Both the position numbers and the translations under genes were made by a program. Of a DNA stretch of 44,651 nt, positions 9,212 through 16,813 are shown piece by piece. The notes below the pieces were generated by a model that worked only from the letters and a program-made list of their open reading frames with translations, made no database searches and was not told the origin of the DNA. Within the stretch, counting starts at the first letter, position 1. Every line of letters starts with the position of its first letter. The stretch is from Spirochaetales bacterium (GTDB lineage: Bacteria; Spirochaetota; Spirochaetia; SZUA-6; JAFGRV01): positions 1-44,651 of the forward strand of contig JAFGQK010000168.1 in the NCBI GenBank assembly GCA_016935735.1. The letters run 5' to 3'.

Positions 9212-10648
9212 ATGAATAAAGTGAAGATTATTTGCACGATCGGCCCATCGTGTTCTTCTTATAAAATGCTGAAAAATCTTGTGAATGCAGGCATGAATGT
9301 AGCGCGCCTGAACTTTTCACACGGCACGTATGAGGATCATGAGGCTGTTATAGAACTGGTAAAAAGGATACGGGAGGAAACAGGGAAGAATATCGGCATA
9401 CTCCAGGATTTAAGCGGACCCAAGATAAGGGTGGGAAACCTCCCGGATAACCAGATTACCCTGGAAAGAGGGACCAGTGTAAGGCTTGTTCCCGGGGAAA
9501 AGTACACAAACACAGGAGGGATCCATTTTATACCGGTAAAATACGAGCACCTGCTGAAAGATGCAGAGGAAGGGGGCCGGATACTTCTTGATGACGGGTA
9601 TATTGCACTGAAGGTGGAGAAAAAAGAATCCGATTCACTTCTCTGTACAGTAAGTGACGGGGGAATATTAAAAAGTAAAAAGGGAGTCAATTTCCCGGGG
9701 CAGGTACTTTCCGGCAAGGCACCTACAAAGAAAGACCTGTCTGATCTTGCATTTGGTGTTGGAAAAGGGGTCGATTTTATCGCCCTTTCCTTTGTGCAGA
9801 CAAAGGATGATATTATGACATTAAAAGACGAAATTAAAAAACTGGGCGGCACCCAGCCGGTAGTTGCTAAAATTGAAAGGGATACCGCTTTAAAGGAACT
9901 GGATGCTATTATCTCTGCTTCTGATGCTGTTATGGTTGCCCGGGGTGACCTGGGTATTGAATGTGAACTCTCCATGATCCCCATTTACCAGAAACTTATT
10001 GTCCGGCTCTGTAATCTGAAAGCAAAACCGGTGATTACTGCCACGCAGATGCTTGAAAGCATGATAAAAAATCCGCTTCCCACCCGGGCAGAGGTAACCG
10101 ATGTGGCAAATGCCATTTACGATGGATCCGATGCAATCATGCTTTCAGCAGAAACAGCTGTCGGCGATTTTCCTGCAGGAGTTGTAAGTATTATGCGGAA
10201 AATAGCGGATAATGTGGAAAAAAACCTCTGGCTTGACCGTGGATGGGTAAGGGATGAACGGCCGGCATTAAAGGTGGAACCCGGCCTGGCAATTGCGGAA
10301 TCTGTCTGCAATTCTGCCCGGGAAATGGAAGCGAAATACATTATAGCAAACACGATGTCCGGGAAAACAGCCCGTCTGATCTCCATGTTCAGGCCTAGAA
10401 CCAGCATCATTGCCATGACTCCCGTGCTTGAAACATATTACCAGCTTTCCATGGTATGGGGACTTAAAACAATATATAATAAACAACTTAATGCGGATTT
10501 TATCTCTATGGTGAAAAAGGATGAGGAAATCCTTAAGAGCCAGGGGCTGGTAAAACCGGGAGACCGGATCGTCGTTTCCGCAGGTATTCCCCAGGCAGTG
10601 CCGGGAAAGACAAATATCATGAAACTCCATACGATTGGAGAAGAGTAA
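9212..10648 (+). CDS. pyk: Pyruvate kinase
   Basis: Converts phosphoenolpyruvate and ADP to pyruvate and ATP. The 478-residue protein has the N-terminal IICTIGPSC, NVARLNFSHG, the B domain from about residue 70 to 170, the catalytic-Lys loop VAKIERD near 219, the metal-binding MVARGDLGIE near 243 and the ITATQMLESM / PTRAEVTDVANAIYDG block. The C-terminal domain is complete, so this is a standard single-domain-set enzyme. An AAGGAG lies seven bases upstream of the ATG. It is divergent from the HEAT-like operon. A possible promoter is TTTACA-17 bp-TATAGA just upstream. Confidence 0.97.
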   Translation: MNKVKIICTIGPSCSSYKMLKNLVNAGMNVARLNFSHGTYEDHEAVIELVKRIREETGKNIGILQDLSGPKIRVGNLPDNQITLERGTSVRLVPGEKYTNTGGIHFIPVKYEHLLKDAEEGGRILLDDGYIALKVEKKESDSLLCTVSDGGILKSKKGVNFPGQVLSGKAPTKKDLSDLAFGVGKGVDFIALSFVQTKDDIMTLKDEIKKLGGTQPVVAKIERDTALKELDAIISASDAVMVARGDLGIECELSMIPIYQKLIVRLCNLKAKPVITATQMLESMIKNPLPTRAEVTDVANAIYDGSDAIMLSAETAVGDFPAGVVSIMRKIADNVEKNLWLDRGWVRDERPALKVEPGLAIAESVCNSAREMEAKYIIANTMSGKTARLISMFRPRTSIIAMTPVLETYYQLSMVWGLKTIYNKQLNADFISMVKKDEEILKSQGLVKPGDRIVVSAGIPQAVPGKTNIMKLHTIGEE

Positions 10649-10671
10649 CAACAAGGTGGTACCATCCTTTT

Positions 10672-11064
10672 ATGCAACGATGTAAACGGAAAGGTGACTG
10701 CTGCCGGAGCTTTCCCGGCTGGTTCGGTCCCGGGGAAGTGGAAAAGGCTGCTTCCCACCTGGGCATGACAGCCGATGCATTTGTCCGGCGTTATATCATT
10801 ATCGACGGCATGACAGTGGAAGAGTATGGCCGGGTTGATGTTTTTTCACCGGTACGGTTGAATAAACACGGGGAACCTGCCCTTCCTCCTTTAAGCCGGG
10901 TAGATTTCTTCTACCGTTATTTTAAGGGGCCCTGTATCTTTTTTAAAGATAACGGTTGTATGCTGTACCCTTTCCACCCGATTGAATGCCGGTACTACTT
11001 CTGTGACCAGCCGCCGGAAAAGAACCTTTCACATAAGGAAATTGCGTTGATGTGGGCAAGGTGA
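10672..11064 (+). CDS. YkgJ-like cysteine-cluster protein
   Basis: Small 130-residue protein with the YkgJ/Fli-B-type cysteine pattern: CKRKGDCC at residues 4-11, then GPCIFFKDNGCMLYPFHPIECR around residues 85-108 and a final YYFC. Such proteins are believed to bind zinc or an Fe-S cluster through these cysteines; their biochemical role is generally unknown. It starts 23 bases after pyk on the same strand. An AAGGTGG lies about 13 bases upstream of the ATG, and a TACCAT six bases before the ATG could serve as a weak leaderless -10. A second member of the family lies near 42.9 kb. Confidence 0.8.
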   Translation: MQRCKRKGDCCRSFPGWFGPGEVEKAASHLGMTADAFVRRYIIIDGMTVEEYGRVDVFSPVRLNKHGEPALPPLSRVDFFYRYFKGPCIFFKDNGCMLYPFHPIECRYYFCDQPPEKNLSHKEIALMWAR

Positions 11065-11102
11065 ACCAGGGTATAGTTTTGTTTACTTCATATCTTTACG
11101 GA

Positions 11103-11741
11103 TTACTTAAGGTATTCAAACTTACAATTATACGGATTGTACCTGGAATTCATCTGCATAGGATAAAAATATATTGCATTTCCCCTGGAGGTTCCGTAAT
11201 AGAATGAAGAACTGTTCAGGGCTTTTCCAACCGGCAGCATGGTTTTTTCACTTATATCATTTTTTCTTGAACTATTATATCGCGAAGTAAATGTCATACC
11301 CTGGCTGAATGTTTGATGAACACTTTCAGATTTAATATATTTCGGATATTCCTTATTCAGGATAATAAAATTATTATGCAGGTATATATATGAATTATTT
11401 TTATCTACCAATTTGTTAGTAAAATCTGCCAATAAATTGTTTTTAGGGTTATTAATCAACTCACTTATATTTTCAATTTTATTAGTTTTTAAATATAGTA
11501 AAAATTTTAATGACTCATCATAAACCGGAACAACTTTCTGCATGAGGATAAGTGGATTATCTATTTTAAAGGTATTCCCCAAATATTCAAAGATATCAGA
11601 AACAAGAGTACTAGAATCATTTTGCGATAACTCATGGCATATAAGTTTAAGCTGGATGAAAACAAAACATTGAGTTTCGTCATAATAATACTTTTTCTCA
11701 AATTTACCATTTATCAAATAACTGTCTTTTACGTATTCCAT
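11103..11741 (-). CDS. Unrecognised protein, third gene of island operon
   Basis: 212 residues with no domain I can name. The N-terminal half reads as helical (FIQLKLICHELSQNDSS onward), the C-terminal third is rich in Ser, Asn and Tyr and ends YNPYNCKFEYLK. No signal peptide and no catalytic signature. The ATG is preceded by a strong AAGGAGGGG, and the A of the ATG is the last base of the previous gene's stop (TAATG), so translation is coupled. Codon use is A+T-rich compared with pyk or apgM, suggesting horizontal origin. It is convergent with the cysteine-cluster gene, with 38 bases between stops. Confidence 0.7.
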   Translation of the reverse strand: MEYVKDSYLINGKFEKKYYYDETQCFVFIQLKLICHELSQNDSSTLVSDIFEYLGNTFKIDNPLILMQKVVPVYDESLKFLLYLKTNKIENISELINNPKNNLLADFTNKLVDKNNSYIYLHNNFIILNKEYPKYIKSESVHQTFSQGMTFTSRYNSSRKNDISEKTMLPVGKALNSSSFYYGTSRGNAIYFYPMQMNSRYNPYNCKFEYLK

Positions 11742-12331
11742 TATACCCCTCCTTGATTCCTTGTTTCTTGTTCTATTTCGGAAATTAAATTTATGAAATC
11801 ATTGTGAAAAACTGGATCATAAAAAGTATCAAATTGATAAAATTGATATTCCGAAATATTAAATGAATCGTCAGGGTCCCTGATTGCCTTTATTATAAAA
11901 AAGTGCTTTTCCTTTAAGCCTATTACTAAACAATCCGGTCCCTGCCGTTGATTGAAATAAAAATTAAATAAAGCCGAATATATACGGAACATAACAGAAA
12001 TTTTATTTAATAAAACCGCATTAAAATGACCGGTAATAGTTACCTGGTAGTTCGTTACGCAATGCTTATCTTCACTAATAATGAAATACTTTATATCTTC
12101 CTTTTTAACAGCAAGATTATTATAATCTATATTAATAATGTAAAGCGATGAAAAATTTTCAAGCCATTCCTTTGTTTTTAAATTTGCATTGAATTTTACA
12201 TAAGCAAGGTTTTTCGATTGTTTGGATTCATCATAAGCAAGAAATAGTCCCGAGCCAAAATTACTTTTATTGATTCTTTCCTGGTGATACATCGGGCAAA
12301 ACTCAATTTCCTTTGATAAAAACTTATTCAA
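11741..12331 (-). CDS. Unrecognised protein, second gene of island operon
   Basis: 196 residues of unknown function, soluble, with alternating beta-like hydrophobic strands (YIINIDYNNLAV, VTNYQVTITGHFNAVLL, DCLVIGLKEKHFFIIKAI). The start is TTG, sharing TTGA with the stop of the gene before it, with CAGGA just upstream. Asp/Glu are frequent in the C-terminal third (DPDDSFN, then FYDPVFHNDF). Nothing identifies an enzyme class. Its strict coupling to both neighbours means the three proteins are probably made in fixed proportion and may form a complex; that is an inference from arrangement alone. Confidence 0.68.
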   Translation of the reverse strand: MNKFLSKEIEFCPMYHQERINKSNFGSGLFLAYDESKQSKNLAYVKFNANLKTKEWLENFSSLYIINIDYNNLAVKKEDIKYFIISEDKHCVTNYQVTITGHFNAVLLNKISVMFRIYSALFNFYFNQRQGPDCLVIGLKEKHFFIIKAIRDPDDSFNISEYQFYQFDTFYDPVFHNDFINLISEIEQETRNQGGV

Positions 12332-12813
12332 ATCCTGAATTTTATATTGTATAATCGTATCGGTAAAAAAAGAGTATCGAGTTTCTCATTAAACTTAATA
12401 AGGTTTTCACTTTTCGACAATTTTTTATTTAATTGTTTCATGTTCACGACATATGGTTTATTGGAAATATCATCAAACAAAAATATTTGACTAAAATCCT
12501 GGACAGCGGTAATATTCTGTTGTTGATTACCATTATTAAAGATGATTTTATCACTCATAATAACCTCCGAATTATTTATTATTTTAAACTTCCTGACTTC
12601 GGATTTCCTGGAATCAATTTCAAAGATAATTGCCTCGGAAATTTTTTCATATAGATCGAAATAAATGAAAACATTTTTATTATAATAATCAATAATTAAA
12701 TGCAAATCATCAAAAGGTGATTCTATATGATTAAACTTCGGCTTATATAACGGCCTGGTATCTTTTTTAATAACATATTTTCTTTCTATAATTGCTTCGA
12801 GATTGTACTCCAA
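12328..12813 (-). CDS. Unrecognised protein, first gene of island operon
   Basis: 161 residues, first of the three coupled island genes. The assigned start is a TTG without a clear ribosome site; the frame is open a further 20 codons upstream but has no ATG, GTG or TTG there. The sequence has beta-rich stretches (LHLIIDYYNKNVFIYFDLY, IIFEIDSRKSEVRKFKII) and a QQQNITAVQDF segment. No known motif. The region between it and the divergent small antitoxin-like gene is only 47 bases, so the two units must share control sequence. Confidence 0.62.
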   Translation of the reverse strand: MEYNLEAIIERKYVIKKDTRPLYKPKFNHIESPFDDLHLIIDYYNKNVFIYFDLYEKISEAIIFEIDSRKSEVRKFKIINNSEVIMSDKIIFNNGNQQQNITAVQDFSQIFLFDDISNKPYVVNMKQLNKKLSKSENLIKFNEKLDTLFLPIRLYNIKFRI

Positions 12814-12860
12814 AGGTCCAGGAGCGAAGGGGGTGTTACATATAAATAGCTTTCCTGCGG

Positions 12861-13061
12861 ATGAATAATTACTTTATTGTCTTCATATTTTCTGATTGCG
12901 AATTTCCTGAAAAAATTCTGGAACCGGTTATTGAAATACTATATAAATATAAAAAAAATGATTCTTTAAACTCCAATGATACACAAAAAGAATTAGACAA
13001 TTTAAGCTGGAAAATGGGAAAAAAGTTATATAAACACCGAGACGATTTATATGAACGATAA
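12861..13061 (+). CDS. Small VapB-like antitoxin candidate
   Basis: 66 residues overlapping the start of the PIN gene by 11 bases, the usual antitoxin-toxin arrangement. The C-terminus (LSWKMGKKLYKHRDDLYER) is like the short toxin-wrapping tail of VapB-type antitoxins. The N-terminus (MNNYFIVFIFSDCEFPEKI) does not show a recognisable ribbon-helix-helix or AbrB DNA-binding fold and may be eroded. The identification rests mostly on position. It lies divergent from the three-gene island operon. Confidence 0.4.
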   Translation: MNNYFIVFIFSDCEFPEKILEPVIEILYKYKKNDSLNSNDTQKELDNLSWKMGKKLYKHRDDLYER

Positions 13062-13548
13062 ATCTTTTTTTGATACCAACCTTATTGTCTACTTGTTTGA
13101 TGAATCAGAAAAAGAAAAGCAAAAGAGAGTAAATGCTGTATTCTTGAAATGTATAAATAAAAAAAATGCTTTTATAAGTGTCCAGGTAATAAATGAGTTT
13201 ATAGTCATAGGAACAAAAAAGATTAAGAATCCAATATCTTTTCCTGAAATAGAAAAAAGAATAAGGTTTTTAGAAAATAGATGTTATGTGAGTAATTTAA
13301 TTATTCAGGATAGTTATGAAGCAATTAACATTAAAAATAAATACCAGTTATCCTTTTGGGATTCTTTTTGTCTTCCCATATTCATGTACTTCTCTTCAAA
13401 TAAAAGGTACAATTTTGTCAAATCCCTACAAAAAAAAGCCTTCCGAAAAACCGGAAGGCTTCTAATTCTTTATAACTACAAGCAGTTATCCTGCTGCGGA
13501 CTGGACTTGAACCAGCACAAGGTAACCCTCACTAGCCCCTCAAGCTAG
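13051..13548 (+). CDS. PIN-domain VapC-like toxin, probably decayed at its 3' end
   Basis: The first 110 residues fit a PIN-domain ribonuclease: FFDTNLIVYLFD (residues 5-16, first acidic residue), QVINEF near 49 (conserved Glu) and LSFWDS near 109 (third acidic site). After that the frame stops looking like VapC. Shifted by one base, 13384-13429 reads a stretch ending KGTILSNPY, which resembles the usual VapC end '...NPF'. The annotated frame instead runs on through the terminator and into the antisense strand of tRNA-Leu. I infer a small deletion and a frameshift, leaving a likely inactive toxin. If functional, it would cleave RNA. Confidence 0.5.
   Translation: MNDKSFFDTNLIVYLFDESEKEKQKRVNAVFLKCINKKNAFISVQVINEFIVIGTKKIKNPISFPEIEKRIRFLENRCYVSNLIIQDSYEAINIKNKYQLSFWDSFCLPIFMYFSSNKRYNFVKSLQKKAFRKTGRLLILYNYKQLSCCGLDLNQHKVTLTSPSS
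13430..13461 (-). terminator. Rho-independent terminator of tRNA-Leu
   Basis: On the minus strand a perfect 10-bp stem (arms 13436-13445 and 13452-13461, AAGCCTTCCG with its complement, six-base loop) is followed by eight T residues. It lies 31 bases downstream of the tRNA 3' end and directly abuts the degenerate end of the PIN gene. Confidence 0.85.
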
Positions 13549-13575
13549 CGTGTCTACCAATTCCACCACCGCAGC
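13492..13575 (-). tRNA. tRNA-Leu (anticodon GAG)
   Basis: An 84-nt type II tRNA. The acceptor arms are GCTGCGG (13575-13569) and CCGCAGC (13499-13493), a perfect seven pairs, with discriminator A at 13492. The D arm is GTG/CAC around AATTGGTAGA. The anticodon stem CTAGC/GCTAG is perfect with loop TTGAGGG, giving anticodon GAG for CUC/CUU codons. A long variable arm follows, then the T arm GCTGG-TTCAAGT-CCAGT. CCA is not encoded. It has its own promoter and terminator. Confidence 0.96.
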
Positions 13576-13601
13576 ATTTAATAATTACTAATTATTCGAC
13601 A

Positions 13602-13630
13602 ATAATACCGCTTCTCTTTAATTCTGTCAA
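13602..13630 (-). promoter_or_regulatory. Promoter of tRNA-Leu
   Basis: On the minus strand TTGACA (13630-13625) is followed by exactly 17 bp and TATTAT (13607-13602). The expected start near 13595 is about 20 bases before the mature tRNA. An A+T palindrome, AATAATTA-C-TAATTATT, lies between the start site and the tRNA at about 13580-13597. Confidence 0.75.
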
Positions 13631-13717
13631 GTAAAAATAATACAATAATACAATAATATCCTTTTATCCTTAATAATCATTCCCTTTCATAGATATACTA
13701 CAGGTTCTTTATCTAAC

Positions 13718-14917
13718 TCAAGCCCCATACTTCATGATTTTATCCGCATAAGAAAGGGCCAGCTGGAGAAGAACCGGTGTACGGATATTGCCCCAGAAAC
13801 CCCTTGCACATGCCCGTTCTCCGAATGTGTCTGCATCATCCGGACGGGTGTACATTGCTTTGAGTAAAAATGGCACGGGATGACCTGAATGCGCTTTCAT
13901 AACAGCGGGTGTGGAATGGTCGCCGGTAACAATAAGGACATCCGGGTTTAATGCCGTGATCTGCGGGATGATTGCATCAACCTTCTCTATTTCCTTTACT
14001 TTTGCATCAAAATCACCATCTTCCCCTTTTGAATCCGTATACTTGTGATGAATGAAAAAATAATCATGTTTATTCCAGTTTTCCTTTAACAATCTCATCT
14101 GATCTTCGAGGTTGTTGATGCCATCGATCACTTTCATTCCCACCAGCCTGCTCACCCCTTTATAATCCGGATACACTGCCAGTGCCAGGGGGTTAAGCTT
14201 GTCCCTTTCTTTCATTCCCGGGATGGAAGGGAGTTCTGCAAACCCACGTAAAAGACATGCATTTGTCGGGGGCAAATCTTTGAGTATCCGGAAAGCCTGC
14301 TTAATGAATTCCTTTGTAATACCGGCCGTTTTTTCGCCTTCAGGTTCGGTAGCAACCGGGTCCAGGGGTTTCACCCCGGTTTTCTGCGTATCGGTATCTG
14401 CCACTTTATCGGAAAGCCCTGTTCCCCGGAAAATAACAACCGCCCGGTAATCTTTTACCGGTTTTATAAATACCTGCACACCGGGAATCGATACGTTCTT
14501 TAATAGTTCACAGAGTTCAGCACACTTCTCTGTAGGGATTCTCCCTGCCCGGCGGTCGGTTATGTTTCCATCTGCATCCTGTGTGGCAAAGTTCATCCTT
14601 GCTGCAACATCCCTGGGTTCCAGTGGAAACCCGATCCCCATTGCAGCGACGACACCGCGTCCTATTGGGAAATCAAGGGGTTCATAACCAAATAATGCAA
14701 GATGTCCGGGTGCAGACCCTGGCGGGATTCCAAAATCGATAGGGATATGCATCCCGCATTCGGATTCCTTTGCGAGTTTATCCAGATGCGGTGTGCAGGC
14801 TGTTTCAAGTTCGGTCCTGCCACCGGCTTCCCTGGGAAGACCTCCCAACCCATCCAGCACCAGGAGTACGATTTTTTTTTCATTTTGTACTATAAGATGC
14901 TCTAAAAGTTTATGCAT
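13718..14917 (-). CDS. apgM: 2,3-bisphosphoglycerate-independent phosphoglycerate mutase, archaeal type
   Basis: Interconverts 3- and 2-phosphoglycerate in glycolysis without a bisphosphoglycerate cofactor. The 399-residue protein belongs to the alkaline-phosphatase superfamily ApgM branch, distinct from the longer GpmI. Visible are LLVLDGLGG (metal Asp22), PPGSAPGHLALFGYEP with the probable phospho-serine Ser68, GRGVVAAMGIG, NFATQD, RAGRI and the C-terminal metal site VTGDHSTPAVMKAHSGHPVP. An AAGGAG precedes the ATG. A GAG/CTT-biased codon use similar to the core genes marks the end of the island. Pyruvate kinase lies nearby on the other side of the island, but on the opposite strand. Confidence 0.94.
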   Translation of the reverse strand: MHKLLEHLIVQNEKKIVLLVLDGLGGLPREAGGRTELETACTPHLDKLAKESECGMHIPIDFGIPPGSAPGHLALFGYEPLDFPIGRGVVAAMGIGFPLEPRDVAARMNFATQDADGNITDRRAGRIPTEKCAELCELLKNVSIPGVQVFIKPVKDYRAVVIFRGTGLSDKVADTDTQKTGVKPLDPVATEPEGEKTAGITKEFIKQAFRILKDLPPTNACLLRGFAELPSIPGMKERDKLNPLALAVYPDYKGVSRLVGMKVIDGINNLEDQMRLLKENWNKHDYFFIHHKYTDSKGEDGDFDAKVKEIEKVDAIIPQITALNPDVLIVTGDHSTPAVMKAHSGHPVPFLLKAMYTRPDDADTFGERACARGFWGNIRTPVLLQLALSYADKIMKYGA

Positions 14918-15048
14918 TTATACACTCCTTTCTGTCCAGGAATTTCACCCATAGTAACACAAACTTCTTTAACTTTACAATATCTTAATGAGTGAAAACA
15001 GTTGTTCAGAAAAAAATAATGAAAAATCGGATAAAAAGAAAGCATCAA

Positions 15049-15639
15049 CTATTTCTTATTATGAGTTGTTTTTTTACTTTTTATCTGAAATGATACTTCC
15101 CAATCCAGATTTTCCCACCATGTTTCCAGACCAGAATAAATAGTTATATCCAGTAAAGAAAGAGAAAACTTTTTAAAAGAAAGGGCTCCGGGATCCGGTG
15201 TGTGGATGCCCATTTCTTTAAGGGAAAGCGATTGTTCATTCCTGGCCAGAAAAAATCCTGTATAAAGAGGAAAACAGACAATACCCGTTCTTTTTTCCCC
15301 CTGGTTCCGGTTCCTGGACAGGGGAATAAGAAACTTCCTGCACTCTGTTATAAGAGTTGACAGGGCTTTACATTCCTTAAGTTCAAGATACAGGGAACCG
15401 GAAATTTCTGTGAGTTGTGAAGTTGTAATGGTGAACCCGTCAAAACGAAAAGATTCCTTCAACGTTCTTTTTATGATTTTACCGGGAATTTCATTATGAA
15501 TGGAAAGAAGGGGAACCATGGCAGGAAGTACCAGGGCAGAAATATATCCATATTGCGAGAAAAGAGTAGATCGAAGAGAAAGGATCTTCAGTTCAATATC
15601 CTGGGGAGGGGTCAGAACCAGGAACTTTAATTGATCCAT
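15049..15639 (-). CDS. Unknown protein, possibly a degenerate 2H phosphoesterase fold
   Basis: 196 residues with no confident family. The order LKFLVLTPP, then GYISALVLPAMVPLLSI, then a region with FTITTSQLTEISGSLYLEL, and TGIVCFPLYTGFFLA resembles the strand layout of 2'-5' RNA ligase/2H phosphoesterases. However, the two His-x-Thr/Ser motifs of that superfamily are not present, so any enzyme activity of that type would be lost. The C-terminus is basic (KSKKTTHNKK). The ATG at 15639 has no Shine-Dalgarno sequence and sits six bases after a -10 box. Confidence 0.65.
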   Translation of the reverse strand: MDQLKFLVLTPPQDIELKILSLRSTLFSQYGYISALVLPAMVPLLSIHNEIPGKIIKRTLKESFRFDGFTITTSQLTEISGSLYLELKECKALSTLITECRKFLIPLSRNRNQGEKRTGIVCFPLYTGFFLARNEQSLSLKEMGIHTPDPGALSFKKFSLSLLDITIYSGLETWWENLDWEVSFQIKSKKTTHNKK

Positions 15640-15645
15640 GTTTTT

Positions 15646-15674
15646 AGCGTACCATAAAAAAAAGGGAATATCAA
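15646..15674 (-). promoter_or_regulatory. Leaderless promoter of the 15049-15639 gene
   Basis: On the minus strand TTGATA (15674-15669), 17 bp, TACGCT (15651-15646), then six bases (AAAAAC) to the ATG. The transcript should begin at or within a base or two of the start codon. No ribosome-binding site is present. Confidence 0.5.
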
Positions 15675-15785
15675 ATAAATTATGAAACAGGGGTGCGATT
15701 TTAAAATCCAGGACGATTTGATGTCTGTATTTTCGCGCTGTTAAAAAAAATTCATAATAGGAAGAAGGTTGTCATTATAACAACG

Positions 15786-15900
15786 CTGTGTTACTATAGG
15801 TGAAAATCCTGGTATTATTCCAGGATTTTCAGCCCGTAACACTTGCATTGGCCGTGACCTTCCTGAATTTGATGTAAGTGAAGGTCATAGAGTATTTCCT
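15786..15900. repeat. Dispersed structured repeat, copy A
   Basis: This 115-bp stretch matches the end of the window (44537-44651) over its whole length. It starts CTGTGTTACTAT. The outer stem GTGTTAC/GTAACAC (15788-15794 with 15836-15842) encloses a perfect 12-bp stem TGAAAATCCTGG/CCAGGATTTTCA (15801-15812 with 15820-15831) with loop TATTATT. The conserved tail contains TTGCATTGGCCG, CCTTCCTGAATTTGATGTAA and TATTTCCTG. A second stem TGACCTTC/GAAGGTCA (15855-15862 with 15880-15887) is present in this copy only. It lies between divergent genes and fills most of this gene-free 335-bp gap. It could be a small RNA, a MITE or a regulatory element. Confidence 0.8.
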
Positions 15901-15930
15901 GCTTTTCTTGTTTTTGGTTGTAAATATAGT

Positions 15931-15959
15931 CAATGCTGTGTTATTATAGATAAAATTGG
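15931..15959. repeat. Partial second copy of the repeat's 5' end
   Basis: The 29 bases from 15931 match the first 32 bases of the flanking 15781-15812 segment (both run CAAYGCTGTGTTAYTATAG, then diverge). The two starts are 150 bp apart, in the same orientation. It ends 15 bases before the GTG start of the next gene, so it may form part of that gene's leader or promoter. Confidence 0.6.
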
Positions 15960-15974
15960 TTAATGGGGTAAAAA

Positions 15975-16754
15975 GTGTTGAAAAGAAAAGTATTTAAAAT
16001 AGCAAATGAATATTCAAGAAGAATTACTCAATATGATAATATGGAGGCAATTATACTTGGAGAAGCAGCAGATATTGAGGTATATGATCCGAATTTTATT
16101 ATTGCAATGGATGTCTATTATTCAGGAAGACTGCTCTCTGCCAAAAAGAGAAATGTCTTGTATGGAAATCCGGAATTTTTTGAATCTTCTTCTGTTTATC
16201 CGATGGATAGATTCATTTCTGAAAATCTGCCTGTCATTATTAATTACAGGCATATAAATCGGATAGACCGGATCTTTGACCGGATTGAACGTTCGGAATG
16301 GGTCTTTAGAATGGAATCCTCCAATATTTTTCATCGTCTTAAGGAAGGACATGTACTCTTTAACAGGAATGGATGGATAGATAAGATAAAGAAACGATTT
16401 ACAGCAATTCCGGATGAATTCTGGGAGCACATTCTTGATTCGGCCAGGTTCTTAATCGAGCATCATCTGCGGGAAATAAATGTTTCCATATTCAAGAGCA
16501 ATAATCTTCTTTACCTTATTTCTCTTACCCATTTCATTAAGAGTGTCTGCAGTTTTATTTATGCACTGAACAAGGATTTCGAACCTTCCCCCCGTTTATT
16601 GTATGGGGCAATTAAGAAACTGCCCAATCTCCCGGATGAATTTATGAACCGGTTTAATATACTTCTTAATCCGGCAACAGAAGTTTCTCTTGAACAAAAA
16701 GGGGAAGTTGCGACTCTTATTACAAAGAGTCTTATTACCATGAAACTGGAATAA
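15975..16754 (+). CDS. Nucleotidyltransferase-like protein of unknown role
   Basis: 259 residues starting at GTG (GTG TTG AAA), with GGGGT upstream. The segment AIILGEAADIEVYDPNFIIA followed by MDVYYSG resembles the core strand-helix of small nucleotidyltransferases (G-S/A... D-x-D/E). The following all-helical half (FLIEHHLREINVSIF onward) resembles the helical domain of DUF4037/aminoglycoside-nucleotidyltransferase-like proteins. The canonical GS-x10-DxD motif is not clean, so this is a fold-level guess. It lies 59 bases before the ribonucleotide reductase gene and is probably cotranscribed, so a nucleotide-related job is possible but not shown. Confidence 0.6.
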   Translation: MLKRKVFKIANEYSRRITQYDNMEAIILGEAADIEVYDPNFIIAMDVYYSGRLLSAKKRNVLYGNPEFFESSSVYPMDRFISENLPVIINYRHINRIDRIFDRIERSEWVFRMESSNIFHRLKEGHVLFNRNGWIDKIKKRFTAIPDEFWEHILDSARFLIEHHLREINVSIFKSNNLLYLISLTHFIKSVCSFIYALNKDFEPSPRLLYGAIKKLPNLPDEFMNRFNILLNPATEVSLEQKGEVATLITKSLITMKLE

Positions 16755-16813
16755 AGGTGGGCCAGGCAGCTCCCGGCTGTTCATTTCTTTCTAAATAAAC
16801 CAGGAATATAAGG

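Noticed and set aside
9337..9984. 215-codon minus-strand frame within pyk
   Set aside because: Low-complexity Ser/Phe-rich translation antisense to a fully conserved pyruvate kinase.
15049..15639. Active 2'-5' RNA ligase/2H phosphoesterase
   Set aside because: The strand order is suggestive, but neither His-x-Thr/Ser motif is present, so I kept only a fold-level remark.
16755..16813. Cobalamin riboswitch before the B12-dependent reductase
   Set aside because: The gap is only 59 bases and has no B12-box consensus.
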